Assembly (NCBI GenBank): GCA_900770215.1
Contig: CAAGJW010000035.1
Coordinates: forward strand, 1 to 37,877
DNA: 37,877 nucleotides
Direction of reading: 5' to 3'
From: Bacteroidales bacterium
Lineage (GTDB): Bacteria > Bacteroidota > Bacteroidia > Bacteroidales > Muribaculaceae
How positions within the stretch are numbered: the first letter of the stretch is position 1; each line of letters opens with the position of its first letter. The notes beneath the pieces were generated by a model that worked only from the letters and a program-made list of their open reading frames with translations, ran no database searches and had not been told where the DNA came from. Shown here piece by piece: positions 15,332 through 23,049 of the stretch. A program made the translations under genes and the position numbers.

Positions 15332-16518
15332 TTGCCAAGATAGGCGACTATATCGTGTCGCCTCTGGGCTACGGCACTCGCCCGAACTACGAGGCCGTGA
15401 AAGCAGGCAAGTCGAAGCTCTCGACCTACTCGGGGTGGCACGACGTGCCCCAGCCGTTCACGGCCTCGCTCATGAACTGGGACCAGGTGCACAGCCGCTT
15501 CCTTTCAATTGCAGGCAGCCTGGCCTGCGACACGCAATGCACCCGCTTTGAGCAACTGTGCCTGCTCTCTATAGCAGGCGCACTCTCCACTGCCAACATC
15601 GATATTGCCTCGCCGCGGGTGTTGCTGGTGTTTTCCAGCACCAAGGGCAATGTGGAGCTGCTCGACACGCGCAGCCCGCATTGCCCGGGACAAAGCGTGC
15701 TGCTGGGCGCGACAGCGAGCAAGATTGCCCGCCTGCTTGGGAATCCTAACACCCCCGTCACAGTATCCAATGCCTGCATCTCGGGCTTGTGTGCCCAAAT
15801 CGTTGCCATGCGCGCTCTGGAAAGCGGCCGCTACGACTGTGCCGTGGTGACAGGAGCCGATGTGCAGTCGCGTTTCATCGTCTCGGGGTTTCAATCGTTT
15901 CAGGCCTTGTCGCCTGTCGAGTGCAAGCCCTTCGACCGCGACCGTCGAGGCCTGAACCTGGGCGAGGCCGCAGCCACCATCATCTACAAGCGCACCGCCC
16001 AGGTCCAAGGGCTGTGGACTGCAGCCCGCGGAGCCATTCGCAACGATGCCAATCACATTTCGGGGCCCTCACGCACTGGCGAGGGCAGCTACCGCGCCTT
16101 GCGCGCAGTGCTACAAGGGCAGGATTTGAGCAAGATAGCTATGATCAACTGTCACGGCACGTCGACCCTCTACAACGACGAGATGGAGTCGATAGCCATC
16201 GACCGCGCTGGCCTCATCGACGTCCCTGTCAACACCCTGAAAGGCTACTATGGCCACACCATGGGTGCTGCCGGCGTGCTCGAGGCCGTGCTGTCGATGC
16301 ACAGTATCGACGACCACACCGTGCTGGCCACGCGCGGCTTTGAGCACCTGGGGGTGTCGCATCCTGTGAAAGTGAGCAACAAGAACCGCTACACCGCCAA
16401 GCAAGAGTTTGTGAAACTGCTGTCGGGGTTTGGAGGCTGCAATGCCGCCATTCTCTACAAGAAAATTGCGGCCCATAACAATATAGCAAAGGAAGGAGAA
16501 ACGTCATGCACTGGGTGA
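15328..16518 (+). CDS. Beta-ketoacyl-ACP synthase 2 of the polyene cluster
   Basis: A 396-residue ketosynthase with triad Cys150 (VSNACISGLCAQ), His276 (MINCHGTSTLYNDE) and His310 (LKGYYGHTMGAAG), and a C-terminal LSGFGGCNAAIL. The start at 15328 (MIAKIGDYIVSPLGYGT) is chosen because its ATG overlaps the thioesterase stop in ATGA; earlier in-frame ATGs at 15271, 15298 and 15310 lie inside the thioesterase gene. The N-terminus is less like FabF than those of synthases 1 and 3, fitting an aryl-polyene-specific enzyme. The next gene overlaps its end by 13 bases and could encode its partner subunit. Confidence 0.85.
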   Translation: MIAKIGDYIVSPLGYGTRPNYEAVKAGKSKLSTYSGWHDVPQPFTASLMNWDQVHSRFLSIAGSLACDTQCTRFEQLCLLSIAGALSTANIDIASPRVLLVFSSTKGNVELLDTRSPHCPGQSVLLGATASKIARLLGNPNTPVTVSNACISGLCAQIVAMRALESGRYDCAVVTGADVQSRFIVSGFQSFQALSPVECKPFDRDRRGLNLGEAAATIIYKRTAQVQGLWTAARGAIRNDANHISGPSRTGEGSYRALRAVLQGQDLSKIAMINCHGTSTLYNDEMESIAIDRAGLIDVPVNTLKGYYGHTMGAAGVLEAVLSMHSIDDHTVLATRGFEHLGVSHPVKVSNKNRYTAKQEFVKLLSGFGGCNAAILYKKIAAHNNIAKEGETSCTG

Positions 16519-17102
16519 GAATAACGCCACGAGGTGTTGTCGTCGACAATCGCACACTCGACACACACAGCACTGGGGGCGAACTATTGAAAGAGCTGTA
16601 CCGCAAGCTGATAGGCGGTTATCCCAAATTCTACAAAATGGACGGACTGTGCCGTCTGGGTTTTGTGGCAAGTGAGCTGCTGCTCCAGCTCGAGACGCCA
16701 CGCAAGAGAGACTGCGAAGACCGCGCCGTTGCTTTTTTCAACCGCACAGGGTCGCTGTGCGACGATGCCGAATACCAGAAGACCATCGACGACACGGCCT
16801 GTTACTATCCAAGCCCGGCCATCTTTGTCTATACCCTGCCCAACATCGTGACAGGCGAAATAGCAATACGCAACAAGTACTATGGCGAGACGATGATGAG
16901 CGTGCTGCCGGCATTTGACCCGCAATTGATCGTGGAGGGCACCGTCGACTTGTTTCAAGACCCCGTCACTACCAGTGCCATCACGGGCTGGCTCGATTGC
17001 ACCGACCGCGACCACTACGATGCGCTGGTGGTCGTGACCCGTCGCGGCGACCCCGACTTCAACGCCGATGCACTGGCGCAGCTCTACAACAGCGCACTGT
17101 AA
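16506..17102 (+). CDS. Ketosynthase-like partner protein without catalytic triad (chain-length-factor-like) 1
   Basis: This 198-residue protein matches only the N-terminal part of a ketosynthase: FVASELLLQ, an AVAFFNRTGS segment, and SPAIFVYTLPNIVTGEIAIR, which resembles the dimer-interface and pre-cysteine region of condensing enzymes. No Cys-His-His triad is seen. It overlaps synthase 2 by 13 bases, and the pair may form a heterodimer in which this chain shapes or stabilises the pocket. A Shine-Dalgarno-like GGAAGGAG at 16491-16498, seven bases before the ATG, is unusually strong for this organism and may allow reinitiation. It is the last gene of the first operon. The role is inferred. Confidence 0.65.
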   Translation: MHWVRITPRGVVVDNRTLDTHSTGGELLKELYRKLIGGYPKFYKMDGLCRLGFVASELLLQLETPRKRDCEDRAVAFFNRTGSLCDDAEYQKTIDDTACYYPSPAIFVYTLPNIVTGEIAIRNKYYGETMMSVLPAFDPQLIVEGTVDLFQDPVTTSAITGWLDCTDRDHYDALVVVTRRGDPDFNADALAQLYNSAL

Positions 17103-17111
17103 ACACACAAC

Positions 17112-17163
17112 AAGCCCGCAACCGCGTGAGCTCAACCAAGCTGCACGACTGTTGCGGGCTTGA
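17112..17163. terminator. Hairpin terminator between convergent genes
   Basis: CAAGCCCGCAAC at 17112-17123 is perfectly complementary to GTTGCGGGCTTG at 17152-17163, with a 28-base loop. It lies nine bases after the stop of the first polyene operon and 20 bases before the end of the minus-strand gene, so it probably ends transcription from both sides. No strong T-tract is visible on either side. Confidence 0.7.
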
Positions 17164-17183
17164 AACCTTTAATTAATAAGTTT

Positions 17184-17729
17184 TCAGCGCGTGGGCTCGG
17201 GCTGACCGGCAGCAGCGGCCTTTATCACCTCTTCGCCAGCCTCTTGCAAGCTCTTGCATGGAGCCGACGACTCCACCTGCTCGGGAGCACGCTTCTCGAT
17301 GGCAGTATACTCGCTCGAAGTGCGCTTAAACGTGCCGCTGATCTCATCCACCTTGAGCCGGTTGTTGTCGTAGAAGTGAAGCGTGAGCTCCACTTGATTG
17401 ATCAAGTCGGCATTAGGGTCGGCTTGGTGGCATTTCAGCTTGCCACCCTCTTCCTTACCCACGATGGGGATGACCTCGCCCTCGTCGTTCTTGTATTCAC
17501 CTGTGGCCTCGCCCGTCGAGGCATCGTAGTTGATAGCCAGGTAGGTGGTCACCGGGTTCCCCTCATAGTCGGCAAAGGAGTTCTCATAGGTGCCGGTAAA
17601 GTTGTACTTGACTGCTGCCACCGCAACCTTGCGCGACTTCCTGGGCGAACGCTTCCCGCTCACAGCTTGTGCCGACGACACGCCAAAGGCCAATGCTACA
17701 ATCAAGAGCAATACGATTTTTTTCATCAT
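17184..17729 (-). CDS. Exported protein of unknown function between the two polyene operons
   Basis: A 181-residue protein with a clear signal peptide (MMKKIVLLLIVALAFGVSSA then QA, likely cut after AQA). The mature part starts basic (GKRSPRKSRK) and then has beta-type sequence (KYNFTGTYENSF, TYLAINYDASTGEATGEYK, VELTLHFYDNNRLKVDEISG) ending in a helical, acidic-rich tail. This looks like a small beta-barrel or lipocalin-like fold, but I do not recognise a family. It is the only minus-strand gene in the cluster and has its own strong promoter. It may bind the polyene or its lipid in the periplasm; this is speculation from location. Confidence 0.7.
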   Translation of the reverse strand: MMKKIVLLLIVALAFGVSSAQAVSGKRSPRKSRKVAVAAVKYNFTGTYENSFADYEGNPVTTYLAINYDASTGEATGEYKNDEGEVIPIVGKEEGGKLKCHQADPNADLINQVELTLHFYDNNRLKVDEISGTFKRTSSEYTAIEKRAPEQVESSAPCKSLQEAGEEVIKAAAAGQPEPTR

Positions 17730-17809
17730 CTCTTTAATATTAAATAATACTCAATACTGTTGTGACTGAAAAACGAGCTTTTCGTTTAAAACTGCTCATA
17801 AAATCACTT

Positions 17810-17840
17810 CAAAGATAAACATAAACAACAACATTTCAAA
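17810..17840 (-). promoter_or_regulatory. Consensus Bacteroidetes promoter of the minus-strand exported protein gene
   Basis: On the minus strand TTTG (plus positions 17837-17840) is followed after 19 bases by TATCTTTG (17810-17817), a complete consensus match. The transcription start is predicted near 17803, giving a leader of about 74 bases. It diverges from the promoter of the second polyene operon. Confidence 0.75.
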
Positions 17841-17939
17841 GAAAAATGCACGTCCATCTCAACCCAACTCCCAAAATCCTAACAAACGCGCAGAAAAGTA
17901 TTTTTGGGTACAATAACACATGATAACGATTAAAATGAG

Positions 17940-17947
17940 TAAATTTG
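17940..17947 (+). promoter_or_regulatory. -7 element TAAATTTG of the second polyene operon
   Basis: TAAATTTG, identical to the -7 box of the first polyene operon at 10108-10115, lies 19 bases before the ATG of ACP 2. There is no TTTG at the expected distance upstream. The shared sequence and shared lack of a -33 box hint that both operons may need an activator. Confidence 0.5.
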
Positions 17948-17966
17948 TGGCTTCAAACGTACTGAT

Positions 17967-18224
17967 ATGGAAGATTTAAAAGAACAATTGAAACGACAAA
18001 TCATCGAGGCACTGAATCTTGAAGAAATCGAGCCAGGCGATATCGACAACGACAGCCCACTCTTCGGCGAAGGGCTGGGGCTGGACTCGATCGACGCCCT
18101 TGAGCTGATTGTACTGCTCGAGAAGAACTATGGCATTCGCATCAGCGATCCTAAAAAGGGAAAAGAAATTTTCAAGTCGATAAACGTTCTTGCCGATTAC
18201 GTGTCACAGAACAGAAAGAAGTGA
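17967..18224 (+). CDS. Acyl carrier protein 2
   Basis: An 85-residue ACP with the phosphopantetheine serine at position 41 in GLGLDSIDALELIVLL. It differs clearly from ACP 1 (YGIRISDPKKGKEIFKS in helix III), so the two carriers probably serve different steps, such as starter loading or polyene extension. It is the first gene of the second operon and starts about 13 bases after the predicted transcription start. Confidence 0.9.
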   Translation: MEDLKEQLKRQIIEALNLEEIEPGDIDNDSPLFGEGLGLDSIDALELIVLLEKNYGIRISDPKKGKEIFKSINVLADYVSQNRKK

Positions 18225-18299
18225 ATTGCGACAGCACGCAGTGCCGGCAACGACAAGGAGCGACACCTGCAGCACGCAACAAAGAGAAATAGGCTAATC

Positions 18300-19517
18300 A
18301 TGAGAGAGAGGATTGTCATCACAGGCATGGGCTTGGTCTCGGCAATTGGCAACAATGCCGAGGAGTGTCGCGATGCCCTGCAGCAGCAGCGGGCGGGCAT
18401 AGCGCCCATGCGCTACCTGCGCAGTGTGCACCGCGAGTTTCCCGTGGGCGAGGTGAAACTCTCTTGCGAGGAGATGGCCCAGCTGCTTGAGGCATCGCTT
18501 CAATGCCACATCAACTTGGCCACCCTGTCGCGCACGGCGCTCATGGGTGCCATTGCTGTGGGCGAAGCGCTGAGCAGTGCCAAACTGGCTGGCAGCGACC
18601 GCGCCGCACTGCTCTCGGGCACGACCGTGGGCGACATGGACAAAATCGAGGACTGCTACGGCGACTACGATCATGATGCCGGGCATTGCAGGTACATAGC
18701 CACACACGGCTGTGGCTCAAGCACCGAGAGCATTGCCGAGTGCTTCCCAGGCCAGTTCAACATGGTCACCACATTATCAACCGCTTGCTCGTCGGCCATG
18801 AATGCGATACAACTCGGAGCTATGCTCATCGGGAGCCATCGGGCACAAGTGGTGGTGGCTGGCGGCAGCGAGAGCCTCACCCGATATCACCTGAACGGTT
18901 TCAAGTCGCTCATGATTCTCGACCAGGCGCCCTGCCGGCCATTTGATGCCACACGTGCCGGCCTCAACCTGGGCGAGGGCGCAGCCTATCTTGTGCTTGA
19001 GCATGAGAGCCATGCAAAGGCGCGCGGCTGCAAGCCGCTTGCCGTGCTATCGGGCGCGGGCAACCGTTGCGACGCCTTTCACCAGACGGCATCGAGCAGC
19101 AATGGCGAAGGAGCCTTCCTGGCCATGAGCGAAGCCTTGAAAACAGCCCAGCTGCAACCCGACGATATCGACTACATCAACGCACACGGCACTGGCACGC
19201 CCAACAACGATGCCAGCGAGTGCGAGGCGCTGAAGCGATTGTTTGGCAGCCAGGTGCCGCCCTTCTCGTCGACCAAGCCATTCACGGGGCACACGACCAG
19301 TGCATCGGGGGCCATCGAGGCGGCATTCTGCATCATGGCGCTCAAGCACCAGTTTCTGCCCGTCAACCTCAACTGGGCAAATCCCATGGAAGGTGGCTTG
19401 CGGCCAGTGACCTGTGGCACTACGGCACCCAAGGCAATTGAGCACATCCTGTGCAACGCCTTTGGGTTTGGGGGCAACGACAGCTCGATTGTGATTTCAA
19501 AATATAAAAGAGTGTGA
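18300..19517 (+). CDS. Beta-ketoacyl-ACP synthase 3 of the polyene cluster (FabF-type)
   Basis: A complete 405-residue condensing enzyme. The triad is Cys163 (STACSSAMNAIQ), His296 (INAHGTGTPNNDASE) and His331 (TKPFTGHTTSASGAIEA), with the C-terminal CNAFGFGGNDSSIV motif. The start MRERIVITGMGLVSAIG is the standard FabF N-terminus. A 75-base gap separates it from ACP 2. The truncated ketosynthase-like protein follows after seven bases, again pairing a full enzyme with a partner lacking the catalytic cysteine. Confidence 0.9.
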   Translation: MRERIVITGMGLVSAIGNNAEECRDALQQQRAGIAPMRYLRSVHREFPVGEVKLSCEEMAQLLEASLQCHINLATLSRTALMGAIAVGEALSSAKLAGSDRAALLSGTTVGDMDKIEDCYGDYDHDAGHCRYIATHGCGSSTESIAECFPGQFNMVTTLSTACSSAMNAIQLGAMLIGSHRAQVVVAGGSESLTRYHLNGFKSLMILDQAPCRPFDATRAGLNLGEGAAYLVLEHESHAKARGCKPLAVLSGAGNRCDAFHQTASSSNGEGAFLAMSEALKTAQLQPDDIDYINAHGTGTPNNDASECEALKRLFGSQVPPFSSTKPFTGHTTSASGAIEAAFCIMALKHQFLPVNLNWANPMEGGLRPVTCGTTAPKAIEHILCNAFGFGGNDSSIVISKYKRV

Positions 19518-19524
19518 TAAAATA

Positions 19525-20445
19525 ATGAGTAACAAGGTGTACATCAACAGCGTGGCCCACATATCGATGCAACAGCCGCTCTCCCGCGAGTGGATGCAAC
19601 ATCCCATCGTGGCAACTGCGCCCTGCACTCCAGCCATCGACCCCGAGTTCAGGCAATGGCTCAATCCACTCAAGTCGCGCCGCTGGGGCAAGATACTCAA
19701 GCGGGCAATGGTGACCTCGATGAGGGCATTGAGCGATGCCGGTATTACAATTCCCGATGCAGTGATAAGCGGTACTGGCCGTGGCTGCATGGCCCACACC
19801 GAAAGCCTCATTCATGCTCTCGTTGCCGAGGGCGAGCAGGCCAACCAGCCCACCCACTTCATGCAGTCGACCCACAACACGATAGGGTCGCTCATCGCCA
19901 TCCACACTCACTGCCACGGCTACAATGCCACCTACTCTCACAACGGTCATTCCTACGACTCGGCCCTGCTCGATGCATTCATACAAATTGAGCGGGGTGT
20001 TGTGGGCAATGCCCTCGTGAGCTGCAACGACGAGCTCACTCCTGAAGCAAGCCGCATCCTGCAGCAAGCCGGCCTCACCGGAAGACCAGGACAGGCCACA
20101 ATGAGCGAGGGATCGGTCTCGATGGTGGTGTCGAGCGATGCCAGCAATGCCTTGTGCCGGATCGAGAGTGTAGAGCTCTACTACGACATCCCTTTAGTCG
20201 ACAAGCTGGGCACTCCCGATGTCGTGTGGACAGGCACCAACGGTATCGACACCCAACGTTATGATTTCTTGCAGCGGCTTGGTGTGCCGGTCATGAGCTA
20301 CAAGAGTATCTTTGGCGACAGCGACTCGGCTTCGGCCTTTGGCACCATGGCGGCAGCATGCATGTTGCAACAGCAACACATGAGCAGTGCCCTGGTCGTA
20401 AACATCGAGGGCAAAAACGCTTCACTCATTAGACTGGAAAGATGA
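19525..20445 (+). CDS. Ketosynthase-like protein lacking the catalytic Cys (chain-length-factor-like) 2
   Basis: The 306-residue protein has ketosynthase features (RRWGKILKRAMVTSMRALSD, ISGTGRGCMAHTE, HNTIGSLIAIHTHCHGYNAT), but where a condensing enzyme carries TACSSG it reads TYSHNGHSYDSALLDA, without a cysteine. The two C-terminal histidine motifs are also missing, and it is about 100 residues shorter than FabF. This fits the Ketoacyl-synt_2 type proteins that act as chain-length factors with an aryl polyene ketosynthase. It follows synthase 3 by seven bases. Its ATGA overlap with the membrane protein suggests coupling. Confidence 0.75.
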   Translation: MSNKVYINSVAHISMQQPLSREWMQHPIVATAPCTPAIDPEFRQWLNPLKSRRWGKILKRAMVTSMRALSDAGITIPDAVISGTGRGCMAHTESLIHALVAEGEQANQPTHFMQSTHNTIGSLIAIHTHCHGYNATYSHNGHSYDSALLDAFIQIERGVVGNALVSCNDELTPEASRILQQAGLTGRPGQATMSEGSVSMVVSSDASNALCRIESVELYYDIPLVDKLGTPDVVWTGTNGIDTQRYDFLQRLGVPVMSYKSIFGDSDSASAFGTMAAACMLQQQHMSSALVVNIEGKNASLIRLER

Positions 20446-20792
20446 AACTGCTGCTCACATCGATCGTACAATGCTTGTGCCTGGCTGCAGGTCAGGTGCT
20501 GCTCAAGTGTGCACTCAACGCCATGGGGCCCATGAGCTGGTCGTGGCGTTTCTTCCACTCGCAACTCACCAACTGGTGGTGGCTGGGCTGCGGCATGTGC
20601 TTCATGGCTGCCACAGTGCTGTGGATGTATATCATCAAGCATTTCCCGCTGAGCCAGGCCTATCCGCTGATTTCGCTAAGCTATGTCTTCGGCATGCTGG
20701 CTGCCATGATCTTCTTCCATGAGCACATTCAGCTGTCGCACTGGATAGGCGTGGGCCTCATCATGGGTGGATGCCTGCTCATCGCGCAATAA
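20442..20792 (+). CDS. Small DMT/EamA-like (ArnE/EmrE-type) four-helix membrane protein
   Basis: A 116-residue protein with four hydrophobic helices. QVLLKCALNAMG in helix 1, FPLSQAYPLISLSYVFGMLA in helix 3 and IGVGLIMGGCLLI in helix 4 resemble small DMT transporters such as ArnE and EmrE. ArnE/ArnF flip a lipid-linked sugar, so with the glycosyltransferase at 22291 this protein may flip a lipid-linked intermediate; that is inference. Such proteins usually act as dimers. It starts within the stop of the preceding gene (ATGA). Confidence 0.75.
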   Translation: MKLLLTSIVQCLCLAAGQVLLKCALNAMGPMSWSWRFFHSQLTNWWWLGCGMCFMAATVLWMYIIKHFPLSQAYPLISLSYVFGMLAAMIFFHEHIQLSHWIGVGLIMGGCLLIAQ

Positions 20793-20818
20793 CAGAAAAA
20801 GAAAAAAGCAAGTTTCTC

Positions 20819-21457
20819 ATGAAAAAAACAATTATAATACTTCTCCTGCTGCTTGTAGCGTGCTCTGGGGCACAGGCCCAACTCAAGAAGGCCACCCCGG
20901 CGCAAAGCAGGGCCACGATCGCCCGCATCGACCGTGCAGCTGCAGGCATCAAGACGGCAACATGCACATTTGTGCAAACCAAGACGATGTCGTTTCTCAA
21001 CGACAAGATGGTGTCGCGCGGCATCATGTACTACACCAGTGCCGGGCAGCTGCGTTGGGAGTACACCTCGCCCTACAGCTACATCTTTGTGGTCAACAAT
21101 GGCCGGGTGACCATGAAATCGGGCAAACGCACAACCCAGGTCAATGTGTCGAGCAGCAGCATGTTTCAAAGCATAGCGCGCATCATGATGAGCAGTGTCA
21201 CAGGCAAGAGCCTGAGCAACAACCGCGACTTCAAGGTCGACATGTACCTCAACGGTAGCAACTATGTGGCACAACTCACTCCCAAAACGGGCAAGATGAA
21301 GAAGATGTTCAAGCTCATAAGGCTTCATTTCAACGCAGCCCGCTCGATGGTGTCGAGAGTGGTGATGACCGAGAGAAACGGCGACAACACCACCATCGAC
21401 CTGAAACACGTAAAGACCAACGGTTACATCAATGGCTCGGTATTTACTATTCGTTAG
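20819..21457 (+). CDS. LolA-like outer-membrane lipoprotein carrier protein
   Basis: A 212-residue exported protein. The fold signature is in ATCTFVQTKTMSFLNDKMVS followed by GQLRWEYTSPYSYIFVVNNG, typical of LolA, which chaperones lipid-anchored molecules across the periplasm. The signal region MKKTIIILLLLLVACSGAQA contains both a possible lipobox (LVAC) and an AQA signal peptidase I site, so whether it is soluble or lipid-anchored is unclear. LolA paralogues are usual in aryl polyene and flexirubin clusters and probably carry the lipid-linked pigment. The start is taken at 20819; the in-frame extension back to 20771 lies inside the upstream gene. It overlaps the next gene by 26 bases. Confidence 0.85.
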   Translation: MKKTIIILLLLLVACSGAQAQLKKATPAQSRATIARIDRAAAGIKTATCTFVQTKTMSFLNDKMVSRGIMYYTSAGQLRWEYTSPYSYIFVVNNGRVTMKSGKRTTQVNVSSSSMFQSIARIMMSSVTGKSLSNNRDFKVDMYLNGSNYVAQLTPKTGKMKKMFKLIRLHFNAARSMVSRVVMTERNGDNTTIDLKHVKTNGYINGSVFTIR

Positions 21458-21941
21458 CTTGCTGCTCACAGCAGTCTTCGGTGCCAAGGCCCAGGCACGC
21501 TATGTGATCGATGTGCCCGACACGGGTCGCGTCGAGTACCGTTTCGACATGGAAGCAAGAGGTGCCAGCATCACTGGCATTGCCATCGTCAAGAATGTGA
21601 ACGACAGCATCAAGGGGGTGCTCGTCAACGAGTTTGGCATCAAGGCACTGGCATTTGCCGTGAGCCCCGACCGGCAGCAAGTGAGCTTGTCGCAACTCAT
21701 GCCGATGATCGACAAGTGGTATGTGCGACGTGTGCTCAAGAGCGATGTCAAGTTTCTGCTCAACGCCACGGCCGGCACCAAGAGCGGGAACTACGAGCTC
21801 GTTATGACCGACGACGGAGGCGTAAGCCTTACCAATACCAAATACAGGATAACCTACACCTTCACTCCCATCAAGAGCAATTCACATCCACAGGAGTGTG
21901 ACCCGCAAAACGATGAAACTGGCAATGAAACTGCTGAATGA
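21432..21941 (+). CDS. Exported protein of unknown function beside LolA (possible LolB-like partner)
   Basis: A 169-residue protein with a signal peptide (MARYLLFVSLLLTAVFGAKA, cut near AQA). The mature chain is beta-rich (RVEYRFDMEARGASITGIAI, SIKGVLVNEFGIKALAF, ADGGVSLTNTKYRI-like) and seems to form half of a LolA/LolB-type barrel. I do not recognise a named family. Its position overlapping LolA and ahead of a dehydratase suggests it receives or inserts the same cargo at the outer membrane, a role inferred from place only. The C-terminal tail (PQECDPQNDETGNETAE) is hydrophilic and arises in sequence shared with the next gene. Confidence 0.65.
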   Translation: MARYLLFVSLLLTAVFGAKAQARYVIDVPDTGRVEYRFDMEARGASITGIAIVKNVNDSIKGVLVNEFGIKALAFAVSPDRQQVSLSQLMPMIDKWYVRRVLKSDVKFLLNATAGTKSGNYELVMTDDGGVSLTNTKYRITYTFTPIKSNSHPQECDPQNDETGNETAE

Positions 21942-22287
21942 CTTTTTCACAATACAGGACCACACAGGCCAGACAGTGACCATAGGGTTCAACAGCGAGC
22001 ATGTCATCTACAAGGCTCATTTTCCTGGCAAGCCCATCACTCCAGGAGTGTGCATCATCGAGATTGTAACCGAGCTTCTCGAGCTCAAGCTGGGCACACA
22101 GCTCCAGCTCTCTCAGGTAAAGAACTTGAAATTCATCAATCCCATTTCACCCATCGATGACCCGCAAGTTACGATCAACTTCACACACATCGATCAGGAT
22201 GATGCAGGCCTGACGAGAGCGAAAGGCAACATCACAGGACAGTCGCAGGTGTTCACCAAGTTTTCAATCATCTACACACATCGTTGA
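21925..22287 (+). CDS. FabZ/FabA-like 3-hydroxyacyl-ACP dehydratase
   Basis: A small hot-dog enzyme with the canonical catalytic loop: His32 in YKAHFPGKPITPGV and Glu46 in CIIEIVTELL, exactly 14 residues apart as in FabZ. It should dehydrate 3-hydroxyacyl-ACP to the trans-2-enoyl form. I start it at 21925 (MKLLNDFFTIQD, 120 residues); in-frame ATGs at 21898 and 21913 add a short basic lead and cannot be excluded. It overlaps the end of the previous gene. With the non-canonical enzyme at 14438 the cluster has two dehydratases. Confidence 0.85.
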   Translation: MKLLNDFFTIQDHTGQTVTIGFNSEHVIYKAHFPGKPITPGVCIIEIVTELLELKLGTQLQLSQVKNLKFINPISPIDDPQVTINFTHIDQDDAGLTRAKGNITGQSQVFTKFSIIYTHR

Positions 22288-22290
22288 CCC

Positions 22291-23049
22291 ATGGAAACGA
22301 CTGGCAACATTATGAGGAAATATCGCATGGGCGTGGTCATAGCCACCTACGACAATGCATGCACCATTATCGACGTCGTGCGCCGCGTCGAGGCCATCAC
22401 CCGCGACATCATTGTTGTCGACGACGGCTGCAACGACAACACCCTTGCCCTGCTGCAGCAACTGGCCCAGCCGCCCCACATCGTAACCTACAAGCCCAAC
22501 CGTGGCAAGGGCCATGCACTGGTGCAGGGCTTCAAGCAGGCCATGCAACTGGGCTGGGACTATGCAATAACTCTTGACAGCGACGGCCAGCATTACCCCG
22601 AAGACCTGCCGCTGCTCGTTGATGCCTGGACACGGCACAAGGGCGCACTCATCGTGGGCGAACGTGGCACCGAGCACCGCAACATGCCGCGGGGCAACAC
22701 CTTTGCCAACAAGTTTTCCAATTTCTGGTTCACACTGCAGACGGGTATCAAACTCAACGACACGCAGACGGGATTTCGCCTCTATCCGCTCAAGCGGCTG
22801 CGCTGGCTGGGCATCACCACATCACGCTACGAGGCCGAACTCGAGATGCTCGTTTTTGCAGCCTGGCACGGCATCGAGATAGTACCAGTGCAAGTGAGGG
22901 TATATTACCCACCACAGGGCGAGCGCGTGACACACTTCAGGCCCTATGCCGACTTTGGCCGGATCAGCCTGCTCAACGTGGCATTGTGCTTTGGTGCTGT
23001 AGTGTATGGCTGGCCCATGCGGCTCTATCGCAAAATCAAGAAGAGATGA
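22291..23049 (+). CDS. Family 2 glycosyltransferase (dolichyl-phosphate mannosyltransferase-like)
   Basis: A 252-residue GT-A enzyme with GVVIATYDNACTI at the start, IIVVDDGCNDNT, and the DxD metal site in TLDSDGQHYPEDL (about residues 94-106). NDTQTGFRLYPL and YEAELEMLVFAAWHG match polyprenyl-phosphate mannose/glucose synthases. A single hydrophobic segment near the end (NVALCFGAVVYGWPM) could attach it to the membrane. It may add a sugar to a polyprenyl carrier or to the polyene lipid. It starts three bases after the dehydratase stop, and its own stop overlaps the exporter start (ATGA). Confidence 0.85.
   Translation: METTGNIMRKYRMGVVIATYDNACTIIDVVRRVEAITRDIIVVDDGCNDNTLALLQQLAQPPHIVTYKPNRGKGHALVQGFKQAMQLGWDYAITLDSDGQHYPEDLPLLVDAWTRHKGALIVGERGTEHRNMPRGNTFANKFSNFWFTLQTGIKLNDTQTGFRLYPLKRLRWLGITTSRYEAELEMLVFAAWHGIEIVPVQVRVYYPPQGERVTHFRPYADFGRISLLNVALCFGAVVYGWPMRLYRKIKKR

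Noticed and set aside
17160..17747. Plus-strand ORF of 195 codons opposite the exported protein
   Set aside because: The minus-strand frame has a clear signal peptide and a consensus promoter, whereas this frame has neither and starts in the terminator.
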